From NCBI GenBank assembly GCA_030063045.1, contig JAQSEB010000124.1, forward strand, positions 992,001-1,056,000: 64,000 nt of DNA, read 5' to 3'. Shown here in pieces: positions 22,455 through 33,788 of the stretch. The number at the start of each line of letters is the position of its first letter. The stretch's first letter is position 1. The notes below the pieces were generated by a model. It was not told the DNA's origin, ran no database searches, and saw nothing but the letters and a program-made list of their open reading frames with translations. The position numbers were made by a program, and so were the translations under genes. Source of the stretch: Pratylenchus scribneri. Its lineage: Eukaryota; Nematoda; Chromadorea; Rhabditida; Pratylenchidae.

Positions 22455-25400
22455 ATGCCAAATGTACTGAGCAAATTTTTTGCCGGCCAACTTGGTTTGA
22501 GCCTCTGCCATGCTGAATGCCATGAACTCAGGTTTACCAAAAAAAATTCGAAAACAAATGAATTTGCAATTTAAGTCACACTTGGAATCCGAATTGTTTT
22601 CTGGCAATTTTGGATGCATTGGGCCCAAGTTTGCTATTTTGTGCAAAAACATATGGATCCCTTTATTTGGTATGCCCCACCAAAATATTATATATTCGGC
22701 AAAATGAATTCTGCAATAATTACAGAAAAGAATTAAGCTAGGAATTTAATATTTTATATTTGTAACAATTTCCAAATAAATTTTTTCTATCTAAAATGGC
22801 TGGAATAATTAAATATCTTCAGAACCAAATATTTAAACCACATTTTCCATTTTTTTTACACAGCTCAAATCTTTGGTGGACAAAGGAGGTCGTGTCGATC
22901 AAATTGAATGGCGCAATTTTTTGGCCAAAACAATTCGATCCTCCGTCTTTTTGACTGCCACCGAAATTTTATTCATGTTTTGGTTGTGCATATTCAGGCA
23001 AATATTCATCGAAAAATAATTTAATTAAATAAAATTTCGGGAATCTATTTGTCGGAATTCCCAAAAATTCAAGAGAATTTTTTTAATTAAAATATCCAAA
23101 ATATTTTCCTTAAAAATACAAAAATTAAAATAAAAAAATCCAATGAATTTTAGGCGTTTGCTTGGCTTTGCCACTTGGCCCACAATTTCTTTTGTGAATG
23201 GATTTGCCGCCTGCGCAATTTCCATTTGGATTGAAAGTCCACATCGACGAGCAATGCTCGTCCCATATTTATTAAATTTGGTCTTTAAAATAATTAAATT
23301 AATTAAAAATATTTAAAATTAATTTTAATATTTTTTGAGGCATCCGAGGCCGTCTATCGCCAAGCGCGTGCCCGAAATTTATGCCATCCCATTCCATTCG
23401 GCGAATCTTTACTTTTTGGCATTTCCATTGGACTCATTGTTTTCATCCTAAAATATTCCAAAAAATTGTCCCAATCAAATTCACCATTTTCCTCGTCAAC
23501 AAATTTTTTGCATTCAATTTTGCGCCAATCCCATGCAATTCGGCCAAATTCAAAGGAAAATTCAATGGGTCAACAAAATTGTGGGGAATGGAAATTGGAC
23601 ATTGGCCGGGCCACAAAAGTAAAATAATTAATTTAATTTTTAAAATATTTTAACAATTTTTTTTTCGCTTAGATTGGCCTAAAAAATATGGTCGTCTCAT
23701 TTTCATTTCTTTCAATGGCAAATATCCTTAAAAAATTATTTTCGGGCAAAAAATCCATCAAAACTTCTATTTGGCCCTCAATTCGATTGCCAATTTTCCT
23801 TGGCACAATGCCATTCCTTACACAGGTTCAAATATAAAAAAACATTCAAAATAAATAAATTTATATTAAATTAAATAGACTGGGTTATGAGTTTAGGACA
23901 GGGGTGTGCACGGGCCGGCCCGATCCGGGCCTAAGCCCGGCCCGGCCCGGCCCGGGCCGGGCCGGGCCTAGTTGGTGGCGGGCCGGGCCGGGCCGGGCCT
24001 GGATCGAAGCGGGCCGGGCTTATTAGGCCCGGAAGCCCGGTAGGAATTACACCCTCATAAAAATGACTTTTTCAATAAAAATTTTGAACTTTTTTTGAAA
24101 TTTTAAATTAAAATTTAATTTTTTCTCATCATTTTTATACAATTTCTTTTCAATTTTGGTATTTGTAAAACTTTGTATCCGATTTATTGATAAGAAAGAA
24201 ATGTGAAGGTCGCACTTTTGATGGTAGGGAATATGGTTAGGGTCATTAGGGATTTACCTGGGATAAATACTACCACTGATTGAACATTCATAACCCGAAT
24301 CCTTATGACCTAAAACAAAAAGGGTACCCTTCACTTTTTCTCAGTTTACTCAAAAAGCAGATACAAAACTGTATAAATACCTCAATTTTTTCTTTTTAAA
24401 ATTGATTCGAAGATTTATCAATTTAAACAAAAAATTTTAGGTGAAAAAATTTATCAAAAAATTTAAGGTGAAAAAAATTTACCAAAAAATTTAAGGTGAA
24501 AAATTTTTAAAAAATTTCTACCCGGGCTTTCGGGCCCAGGCCCGGCCCGGGCCGGGCCGGGCCGGGCCAAAGCGAAAAATCGTCGGGCCGGGCCGGGCCG
24601 AGTGTGGGTGGGCCCGGGCCGGGCCGGGCCCGGATTTCTTGGGCCCGTGCACACCCCTGGTTTAGGACAAGACTTAAGGCAATAAAATTTTATGGCCATA
24701 TAATATTTATGCTATTCGCTTGATAAAAAATTTTAAACAATTAATTAAATTTAAAATGTTCTTCAATCTATAATTAATTTATTTTTTATCTAATTTTATA
24801 AGAGTATAATTTATATAATTCCGTATATATTCTTTTAATTTCCCCTGGAGAATATATTTTTCAATCCCTCAAAATTTGGGAAAATTTGCTGTCTGATTTC
24901 CTTAAATTTTTTTGAACAAATTTTAGCGGATTTTGTAGACTTTATAAGGGAGATAAGAAAATGCAATAAAAAAATTAAAGTTCACTCTGTCAGGGAGCTT
25001 ATGGGTCCTCACTCAAAGTCGAGACTGGGGAATTATTAGAGTGGGGGATTAAAAGAATATATATGGTATTTTGGGAAAGCACTTTTAAATCAATCTTTCA
25101 TTAGTCGATCCAAAAAATGTAATTAAATAAATATTGAATTATTTATATTTTTGCAGATTTTTTCCGCATTTTTCACTTCAAAATGGACAACAAAATCGAA
25201 TAGGGCCTCTGCTGCTGATGGTCAAAGAATTGGCCCAATAAATTTCTCATCCACCCACAAATTTTCATTGCCAATTTCCGCCGGATTGGCTTCCACCATT
25301 GCAATGGCATTTTGTTGGCCAAATAATACATTGGCACTTTATGCATTTTGGAAAATGGTTGAGGTCCAATTTTGATTATTTTTTAATGAATTCCACATTT

Positions 25401-26056
25401 TCAAAGTTATTTTATTTTCATTTGGTTTCGGCACAAATTTTGCCAGTTTTTCGCGGTGGCAGTGTTTTTGCCTTTTGTTTGGTTTCCAGCTATTTGCTGA
25501 GTTTGGCAGTTTTAGAGCCACAGGCACTTCGGCCTAGTTATTATAAATTTTTGTGTTCATTGACGGGAAATAGGCAAGTTTATGGAGGGATATTTTAATG
25601 AGGCTGAATTAAAATTTTTAATGAAAAAATATTAAGTAATTTATTTTGTCAATAACTTTATCGAATAATTTTTATTTTGGACCATTTAATTTTTCCATTG
25701 AATTAATTAAAAGATTAGTCTGATGAATCTGAGGCTAATAAAGCATTGGTATCGGACCCTAGTTATTACTAAAATAAATTGTTTTAATTAAATAAAATCG
25801 AAATATTGCATTTATAAGAATTTATGAAATAATTTTTGGATAATAAATTTAAATATATCAATAATTTCATTTAAATTTAATATTAAATATGTTTTTAAGG
25901 TTGCAATTATTCAATCGGGCATTGTTCGACAAATATTTTGGCACAAATGCTTGTGGCCTTCAATTGAATAATATTCAAGGAAATATTCAAAAATTGGTGC
26001 CACCTCATTTGCTCACAATAAATCCTGCCTATTATTCACCTTTGTTACATTTTTAA
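22455..26056 (+). CDS. TMEM135: TMEM135-like multi-pass membrane protein
   Basis: The start (MPNVLSKFFAG) leads into CHELSHTWNPNCFLAILDA, the Cys/His/HTWNP signature at the N-terminus of TMEM135. Later exons give QIEWRNFLAKTIRSSVFLTA, RLLGFATWPTISFVNGFAA, SEAVYRQAR, CHPIPFGESLLFGISIG, IRLPIFLGTMPFLTQ and a last exon ending in PAYYSPLLHF then TAA. Several hydrophobic spans alternate with basic loops. TMEM135 family members act in peroxisomal and mitochondrial membrane and lipid homeostasis (family knowledge). Two introns use GC donors: 22998-23153 (AG/GCAAAT) and 25574-25899 (AG/GCAAGT). The large intron from about 23832 to 25155 carries two inserted elements. Confidence 0.8.
23899..24659. mobile_element. 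hAT-type non-autonomous element with 8-bp target duplication
   Basis: The ends CAGGGGTGTGCACGGG and CCCGTGCACACCCCTG are perfect inverted repeats, followed inward on both sides by long CCGGGCCGGGC arrays. The flanks are the identical 8-mer GTTTAGGA at 23891-23898 and 24660-24667. CAGGGGT-type ends with an 8-bp duplication are the hallmark of hAT transposons. The 761-bp body has no transposase. It sits in an intron of the TMEM135-like gene. Confidence 0.92.
24821..25066. mobile_element. TA-type MITE, family CCGTATATA, copy 1
   Basis: Left end CCGTATATATTCTTTTAAT and right end ATTAAAAGAATATATATGG are inverted. A related element of nearly the same length lies at 35931-36173. TA follows the right end; the left flank is TT, so one side has mutated. 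Located in the same TMEM135 intron, 150 bp after the hAT element. Confidence 0.75.
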
Positions 26057-27386
26057 ATGTTTATATAAATAAATGATAAAAATATTTTATCTTCTCAACC
26101 TTTGAAAATTTAAGCGAAATAAATTATTTGTTTTTAAATGATTTTAAATAGAGAATAAGGAACTTCATAGTTGCCTATAAAACCAAGAAAAAAAAAAAGA
26201 AATTCTCCCAATACAGTATACCTTTACTTCTCTTTTTCCGTGGAAGATACATTTTTTATTCTTAATTTTCTATAAGTTCTCTTCTGAATTATTTGACTTT
26301 TTCAGGCCATATTGGCCATTTTTAATTCGCCAACAGTAGACATGTAACAATTTAAGTGTTCCCAAATTTTAAGGACTAATTTCAAAATGAAATCATAGGA
26401 CGAGCATTTAAAAAGCATCAAATACCACAAATTTGGTTAATTATTAGGCGAAAAACTCCAATCTATTCATTACAATTAGAAGGAACATGAAAGATAATTA
26501 TGCCAAATTTATGCTTTAAAAAAATTGATTTTTTGTGATATTAAACGCACTCAATTTTTTGGAATTAATTTTATTATTACCATAATCCCACCAATTTTTT
26601 CTTTGTCCTTCTTCTTATATTTTACCTTCAAGCAAATGCGGCACAGTGGTGGCCACCAACAAAAGAAAAATATGACGCCACATTGAATTGAAAAATTCAG
26701 AAAATATTCGGATAATTTGAATTTATTCTGTAAATATTTGTAAAAAAAAACCCTTTTATATAAATATAATGTAAAAAAAAGAATAAAATATATTTAATAC
26801 AAGAAAGCAGAAAATGGAATTGGGAATAAAATCACCAAATATAAAATTTTATTCCGAAAAAATGATTCATCTATTTATTTTCATCCTCACATAATTTTGG
26901 TGCTCTCTATAAAAAAATTAAATTATCAAATTTGAGAAAATGATGATTAATTCAGATTATTTGAAAAAATTAATAATAAAAAGTAAAAATATTTTAGTTT
27001 TAGAAAATAAAATTATATATTTTTGTTCTTATTAGAGCTCATCGAGACGTTTCGCATATCGTATCCCATTTACTTGGGTGGGAACTAGGATCTAAATTCT
27101 AAAGAGACCGATCTTATTTTTTCAAAACATAGAGGGAAAATGAAGAAGATTTATAATGCAAAATTCATATACCCAGTACAGATATAAAAGTCAATATTTT
27201 TAATTGAACTATCGTGTTGAAAAAATCGCAATTTCCTATGACTTGACTTAACAAAATTCAATACTCCGCGATAGTATAAGCAAAACCTATTCGAATATTT
27301 AGGATGTTTTATTTTATCAATTTGATAATTTATGAATTAAATATTTAAAAAATAAAATATTCCATATTTTAATAATCTCTTCTTGT
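26057..27386. other. Convergent intergenic region
   Basis: AT-rich spacer between the 3' ends of the TMEM135-like gene (+) and the DMAC2L-like gene (-). One minus-strand ATG at 26683 opens a short hydrophobic stretch (MWRHIFLLLVATTVPHLLE) followed by a GT donor, but I found no downstream exon that continues it. No other feature is evident. Confidence 0.4.
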
Positions 27387-28564
27387 TTATTCATCGAATA
27401 CAATTTGGCACGTCGGTAATTCCTTTTTCAAATGTTCCATCAGTTCTGTTTTTTCCACCCAAGGCAAATCTCGAAGCACAAGGGAATCCAAATTTCTAAA
27501 ATTTTGACATAAATTTGTAAAATAATATTAATTCCTTACTTCATGGCCACCAAACGGTTTAGCCCTTTTTCCGTGACAAATGGACAATTTTCAATGTGCA
27601 ATCGACGTAAACAATTAATCAATCCATCGGTTGGATGTGTTATATTATTGATGAATGCAATGTTGTTTAGCATAAAACATCGAACAAATTTAATCTCTTC
27701 CAAATGGTGAAGGCCAAGAAAGTTCATGCAACCGTGTCCATCTCTTAAAAAAAACAATTGATTATTTTCGGATAATGAATTTAAGCGCCCAAATTTTGCG
27801 CACTAATTCTACATTCTTGAGCAAATATTAACCTTAAAAATAGCGCCTATATTCAGGAATTAATAAAATAATTATAGAAAAGTATTATTGGTTTGATTGC
27901 AATTTGGCTTGATTGAAATTTGATAAAAAGTTAATATCAAAAATGTGAAAAAATGGATCAACATTGGACAGTTTTCTGGCCATAATTTTCGGAAATTATG
28001 TTTTTATCAAACATTTTGATATAAATATAAAAATGCCCTCCTAAAAGAATAGATTTACCCAACGATATAAAATTGTTATTAATATATTTTTAAATATTAT
28101 TTTGATATTGGCAAATGCGCAAAATTCATGTAATCTTATGAATTCAGAATGTTCTACTTACATACAACTGTCCGTTGCATCCACATAGACAAGATGGATT
28201 TGATCGGATTTCTTTCGGGGATCCAATTCACTTGTGAAACGTTGAAGATTATTATAATCATCAAAAAGTTCAGATGAAACATCAAATCTTAACAAAAATT
28301 AATAAAATAAAATCAATGTTTTTTTATGTTTTTAATTCCCACTTGACTTTGCCATTGCATCGAACAATCCATTCGGCCGCATTACGATCCGGTCCAACTT
28401 GCCGAATTCGATGTATATCATAGCTGTTAAATTAATATTAAAATTAATTTAAATGATCAAAATAATAATTTAATTTACGCATTAAATCCACTGAGTGAAC
28501 CTTGACGAATTCTCCATAAAATATAATCTGCGAATCTGCTCAATCCTTTTTTAGCCGCCACCAT
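27387..28564 (-). CDS. DMAC2L: ATP synthase subunit s / DMAC2L-like mitochondrial protein
   Basis: Minus-strand exons chain in phase from ATG at 28564 to TAA at 27387. The order matches the ATP5S/DMAC2L family: DIHRIRQVGPDRNAAEWIV with RCNGKV, then HLVYVDATDSCI, DGHGCMNFLGLHHLEEIKFV, LRRLHIENCPFVTEKGLNRL, and SLVLRDLPWVEKTELMEHL. These are short leucine-rich repeats following the invariant GPDRAAAEW-type motif. Family members are small mitochondrial proteins linked to coupling factor B of ATP synthase or to complex I membrane-arm assembly. The start MVAAKKGLSRFADYILWRI is basic and could act as a targeting sequence. About 200 aa, normal for the family. Confidence 0.85.
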
Positions 28565-29105
28565 TTATTATGGATCGATCAATAAATTTATAATTGTTCT
28601 TATTCTTAATATGAATGATTAAATAAATAATATAGTGAATGGGCAAAAGCAGTTTTAAACTATGTTTTTCGCAAATTCCTGGTTCTAATTTTTTAAAATT
28701 TTCATGCTTTTTTTTAATTTTTCAAAAAATAATATTTTGGTTACTTTGTCAAAAAAAAAAATTAATTCCAGTCATGTTTATATTTTTATATAAGTTCGAA
28801 ACTGCGACTTATTTAAATATAAATATTAAAAGCAAAATTTATAATATTTTTAATATGTATGATTGATAAAGTACAAAAATTTTATAAAAATTTTTAGTAA
28901 ATTAAAAATATTTAAATTTATACATGATTGAATATGTAGATGAAATGTAAGTAAGAAACTTAAATATTAATTTTTGAATTCGTATTTTACATTTTCATCT
29001 ATTTCTTGCAAAAATATTCCAACCAGCATAATTCGATTGTGTTTTGCAAATCTGAAAATTTTGATTTATAATTTATCTCATTTCATTAATCATTTCTTTT
29101 TATTA
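28565..29105. other. Intergenic stretch, nothing recognised
   Basis: AT-rich DNA upstream of the DMAC2L-like gene and downstream of the next minus-strand gene. It should contain the promoter of the former. No RNA gene or repeat with clear ends was seen. Confidence 0.4.
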
Positions 29106-32100
29106 CTATGATTGGATGCTGATTGCCGGTGAATGTTGTGGCATTGGTTTTGGAATTGGTGAAGTTGGGGGTCGTGGTGGTTCGGAAGGAGGATTTGGCA
29201 TGAAAATGAAATGAATTGGGTCAACCATTAATGGGCCTAAAGAAAAAATATAAATTCAAATTTTGAATCAAAACCATTATGCAAATTTTGTCCATTGTTT
29301 GTGGCCAATTGTGTGGCATTGGCATTATTGTTATTGGATGTGGTTGCCGGCGCCATTGAACCGCCATAGATACTATCTCCGCCCAACTATTGTAAAAAAT
29401 TGGAAATTATGATTAAATAAATTTTAATGAATAGAAAATCTTCAATTATAAATCGAAATCATTTATTTTTACAATTAAAAACATAGAAATTGGCAAAAAT
29501 CAAAATAAATTTTTAGATGCTAAAAACATGGCCAACTCAGGCTACTTTTCTATTGCATAGCCCTAGAGAATAGGCCTAAACATACAAATCCTTTTAGAAT
29601 TGGGGAAAATGTTTTTTTTTCTTTTTGCCGAAAACTTATAACCTTTAAAGCTAAATCTTATATCATTTGATAGGGCTTGTACTTTTAAAGATACGTTGAT
29701 TAATGCACACAATTTGGTCAAAATTGAAAATGTTCATATTCCATTTTTGGTTTTGGTTTCATAACTCTTTTGGTCTGATCTAAACCCTGACAATCTATAA
29801 ATAGGCCATTCGATGCGTCTTGAAGAACTCTATCAAATGATATATTATTTAATGTTAAAGAATATAAAATTAAGCATTAAAATGTTATAAGCTTTCGGCA
29901 AGGAAGTCCGCGGCCCGTATCTTAAAAACGAGGTAATGGTAAATTTACCAGTTACCAACTTCTTTTTCAGGGTAAAACGCATATCTTAAAAATGTGGTAA
30001 ATTTACCTCGAGTTTCTGGTAAGTTTACTTTGGTAAACGTACCAGTTACCAGCAACTTTTTTACCCGCATCTTAAAAAGAAGGTAACTGGTAACTTTACT
30101 AGGAGTTGCTGGTAAAATTTTAACCGCGATAGGGGGCTCGGTTATCATTTTACCAGCTTCTATTGATAAAAGTAAACTTACTGGTAAAAACATAAGAATG
30201 AGGTAAATTTTTTAAGATACGGATTTACCAGCAACTTCTGGTAAATTTACTCGGTATTTTTACCAGAGTAATTTTACTCGGTAATTTTACTTCATTTTTA
30301 AGATATCGCACCGCGCCTTTAAAATTGTAATGTAATATGTAATGTCCAATTATTTTCGTTGCCAATTTCATTTTTAGCTCAAATAAATCCACATAAAATA
30401 ATTACGAAAATTTAGATGGAATTGAGGAATGGAAGGAATATTCAATAATTGTGCGGATTTGAGCCTAATTTCTAAATAAAACACCACAACTCAAAAAAAC
30501 GAACCGATTCATATTCATTAATTTCTGCATAAAAATGTTCATTTATGGCAGCATTGGTGTTGGTTGTTCCCTCTTCCCCATCATTAATTCCATTGTTATT
30601 ATTCCGTTGTTCCTCCCTCCTCCGAATCCTCTCCCGAATTGTGCGCGGACTTTCCCTGACGGTCAAATATCGATAAGAAGGTTGGCTGCTGCTGGCCAAA
30701 CTGCCGGAATCACTTTCGCCGCCAAATTGTTGTTGGCCATAAGAGGAGGAGGATGGCCCCTCAATTTGATGGCTTCCAATGTTTAACATTTTTTGCTCTT
30801 TTGGCAATGCCGATGATGTGCTTGGCATTGAATTGTCCAATGGAGAATGTGCGCGGCGATTTATCTTTAAAATGGTGCAATGAAATTTGCATTTTATTTA
30901 CCCGAATTTTGCGCACAATACCAATATTTCAAGTGAATTTAGGCATTAAAAATTATAGCAAATTTGGTATCACTAATATTCAATGATAATTAGGTACTTA
31001 TCAGCAGTAGTTATCTGTGGGCAGCAGATGTATTCGAAATGAAGTATCCTCTTTATAGGTGATTAGGAATTTGGATCAGGGTTACGATACCTGAAATGAT
31101 TGCCTATTCGCTATTCTTAGATGATCTTAATCCTATACGCTATACCGGATAACCCATGAGGGTTACCGTCGTATCCTATGTTGTTCCAAAAAAATCTGCG
31201 GACGGATAACCGATAAGTACCCAATAATAGTCTATATTGGAAATGAATTGAATAATGGAAATTGGAAAAAGTAAATGGGCCAAAAATATCGCAAAATAGT
31301 CCAAAAACTGGCAGTTTTCATTTTTTGGCCATAATATTCTGGCAAATGTGTGTTTTGTCCAATCATTTTGATACAAAAATGCTCTACAAAATTATCTTTT
31401 AAATAGCTAAAATGATTCAAATGAATATTGTTCAATGCGCAAAAATTCGAATAATTCAATTCAAAATTCGACAAACTTTTGCGTAGATTGCATCCAATTC
31501 ATTTCTGAAATTATTTCGCCAGCTTTGGCCAGCAGATGGCCGTCCATTTTTGATCCTCGAATAACCGGCCTCATAAATTCCACTGCTAGAATCATCATCG
31601 CGTCGATCACCTCCGCCCACACTGATGATCGAACTATTAAAAAATTAGATGAAAATGCTGAATTGGATGTTATTCCAAAAATGGTTTGCAAATTAATGTG
31701 TTAACTTCATTGATTTGAGAATAATGTTAGTGACAAAATTAATCACAAAATAGTTTATTTTAGCTTTTGCCCATTATTAATTTACTTAGTTTAATTTGTT
31801 TCTAATGGAGTTTGGCTCCCAAAAGAGGAAAAGCATGGTGGAAGGCAAATCAAATATCAAACTGTCAATCAAATTGTCAATATTGTGAGACGGAGGATAG
31901 AGGGAATTAATTTACTTTGTCTTAGAAAATATTGTAATTTTTATCATCATTTCACATTCAAAATGGAACAATTACTTGATCTTAATCCTACTGCAAAAAT
32001 TTTGAAAAAAATTTGATATTATCTGATGCCGAATTCGACAATTAATTTTGTGAGCTTGAAGTAAATATAAAATTATTCTTCTTTTGTTTGATTGAATCCT

Positions 32101-33169
32101 TCTCTCAATAGTGACAATTTATTGACAGTTTGATTCGGTACGCTACAACTGCGATGTCCCAACTGGGCAATGGCGCTTCTAACTCATTAAGGACTAAACT
32201 GATATAGATGATTTTGGTATCAAATTAAAGAGCTCACTTCTGGCTCTCGATTGATATAAAATTTATTTGGATTGGTTCAAAACTGGCCAAGTTGTGCTTA
32301 AAAATCGTTAAATAAAACTACTATCATAAATTTTGCAAATTTTTGCACGATTTTTTGAACACAATTCCACCAAATCTTAGCAAATCCAAATAAATTTTAT
32401 ATATCTCGATAGCCAGAAGTGCCCTCTTTAATTTGATAGCAAAATCATCAATATCGGTTCAGCCTTTAATTAGCTACAAATGCCGTCGCCCAGTTGACAG
32501 TGCCCCGTTTGATTCGCTCCCTCCCCCCCCCCCCCCCCATCCTTTTCCTTTTATGGTGGCCAAACTCCTTTAATTTCAATGGAACCAATTTCATTCTCAC
32601 AATCAAAACCAATTTAAATCAATAAACCAAATACAACACCTGTATGGATCTTCGCTTCCCATGGAATATGTTTGCGATGCGCTGGCATAAAGTGGCTGTT
32701 GCTTTTGGTCGTCTCCCAAACGTCTTCTGCCCATTGTTGGCCCCAAAAACCTTGGATAATCATATCGATGATTGTTGGAATTGGAGGTGGATTGTTGATG
32801 GCGGCGATCAACTTTTGAATATCCATCCCCGTCCAATTCATCATCACCCTCTTCAACTTCCTCCTCCACATTTTCGTCAATATATTCGTACGAGGTGGAT
32901 GGATGACAACATCGATCGATTGCGCGCGAGAATGACACTTTTTTGGTTGGAATTTTTGGGATTGGCGGAAGTGGATGCGGCAACACTTTTCCATGGAATT
33001 GTTGTGAGTTTGAGTGCCGATTTTGATGTGGGGGAATTGGATCATTTTCGCTCATTTTTGGAGAAGTTATTCCTCCACCATTTGCAGAAGGTGTTTTTGG
33101 ATGATTTAATGGGCCATTTGTTGGTCTCCTGATCCGTTTAAAATTCCAACAAGCACAAAGGGAGGGCAT
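29106..33169 (-). CDS. Unrecognised low-complexity protein with tyrosine motifs
   Basis: Five minus-strand exons chain in phase: 33169 to about 32642, about 31655-31480, about 30862-30512, about 29396-29280 and about 29238-29106 (TAG). The product, near 430 residues, is rich in Ser, Asn, Gln and Pro with an acidic run (EEEVEEGDDELDGDG) and a basic helix-like stretch (SPRTIRERIRRREEQR). Several tyrosines sit in phospho-motif-like contexts: TSYEYIDE, GIYEAGYSRI, DAIYAKI and FYAEINEYES. That pattern fits a disordered cytoplasmic tail or adaptor, but no domain is recognisable and further 5' exons may exist beyond 33169. Two long introns hold inverted-repeat elements. Confidence 0.55.
29613..30320. 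mobile_element. Two adjacent inverted-repeat elements in one intron
   Basis: First, about 29613-29903: left GCCGAAAACTTATAAC and right GTTATAAGCTTTCGGC are inverted, with further matching inward (TATCATTTGATAGGG against CTCTATCAAATGATA). Second, about 29907-30318: ends with TATCTTAAAAACGAGGTAA and TTCATTTTTAAGATATCG are inverted, and the interior repeats GGTAAATTTACC-type palindromes. No coding capacity. Both lie in the intron between exons 3 and 4 of the minus-strand gene. Confidence 0.65.
32138..32506. mobile_element. Foldback element with 10-bp target duplication
   Basis: Two inverted arms of about 130 bp (about 32145-32275 and 32385-32505) share blocks such as CAACTGGGC, GATGATTTTG and ATCAAATTAAAGAG. 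The direct repeat GTTTGATTCG at 32128-32137 and 32507-32516 flanks it exactly. Long inverted ends plus a 9-11-bp duplication resemble Mutator-like foldback elements. It lies in the first mapped intron of the minus-strand gene, and a C-run of about 17 bases follows at 32524. Confidence 0.7.
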
Positions 33170-33788
33170 TTTTTGGACTTAAAAATGTTTAATAATGTAC
33201 ATATCAAATTAATAAAATATTTATTGGCCAAAATTGGAATCAAATAAATCCGAAATGGTTTAGTCATTGGTTCAAAATGTGATTCAGCTAATTTGGGGCT
33301 GCGCAATGCGCACCTAATGCCCCTTCAGCAATATGGGACATAATTCATATATCCCATATGTTAGGTAGAGGCTGGAAATTGGAGAAATAGTGGTCTTTTA
33401 TTGTCGTTTCGTTGTCTATCTTCATAATCTATGTCCGAAAATGTTGAAAAGAAATAGGGAATGAGGATTAATATTTGACATTCCCGAGTATTAGCAATTG
33501 GGCTAATAATTCAATATTAACATTTTTTAGACTTTAAAGGAAGGAATATTAGTCATTTGAATGAGTCATTTTTTAATCCTTTATCTCTATGGATATGGAA
33601 TGGTTTGAATATTGGAATTGGATTGAGATTGGGAATTGTAGACAAGAAAAGTGGCCATTAATCGAATAAAAATATTATGGGACTGGCAGGCCAAAATAAT
33701 CCAAAAATTTGGAACACCATTGGAATGAAACAATTATAATTAAAAATTATAGGATTGAATATAAATTATACAACCCAAAAGCCAAATA
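33170..33788. other. Divergent intergenic region upstream of MED24
   Basis: AT-rich spacer between a minus-strand gene and the MED24 start. No motif stands out. It should contain the promoters of both. Confidence 0.4.

Noticed and set aside
26620..26683. Minus-strand MWRHIFLLLVATTVPHLLE as the signal peptide of a small secreted protein
   Set aside because: It is followed by a donor-like site, but no downstream exon continues in phase.
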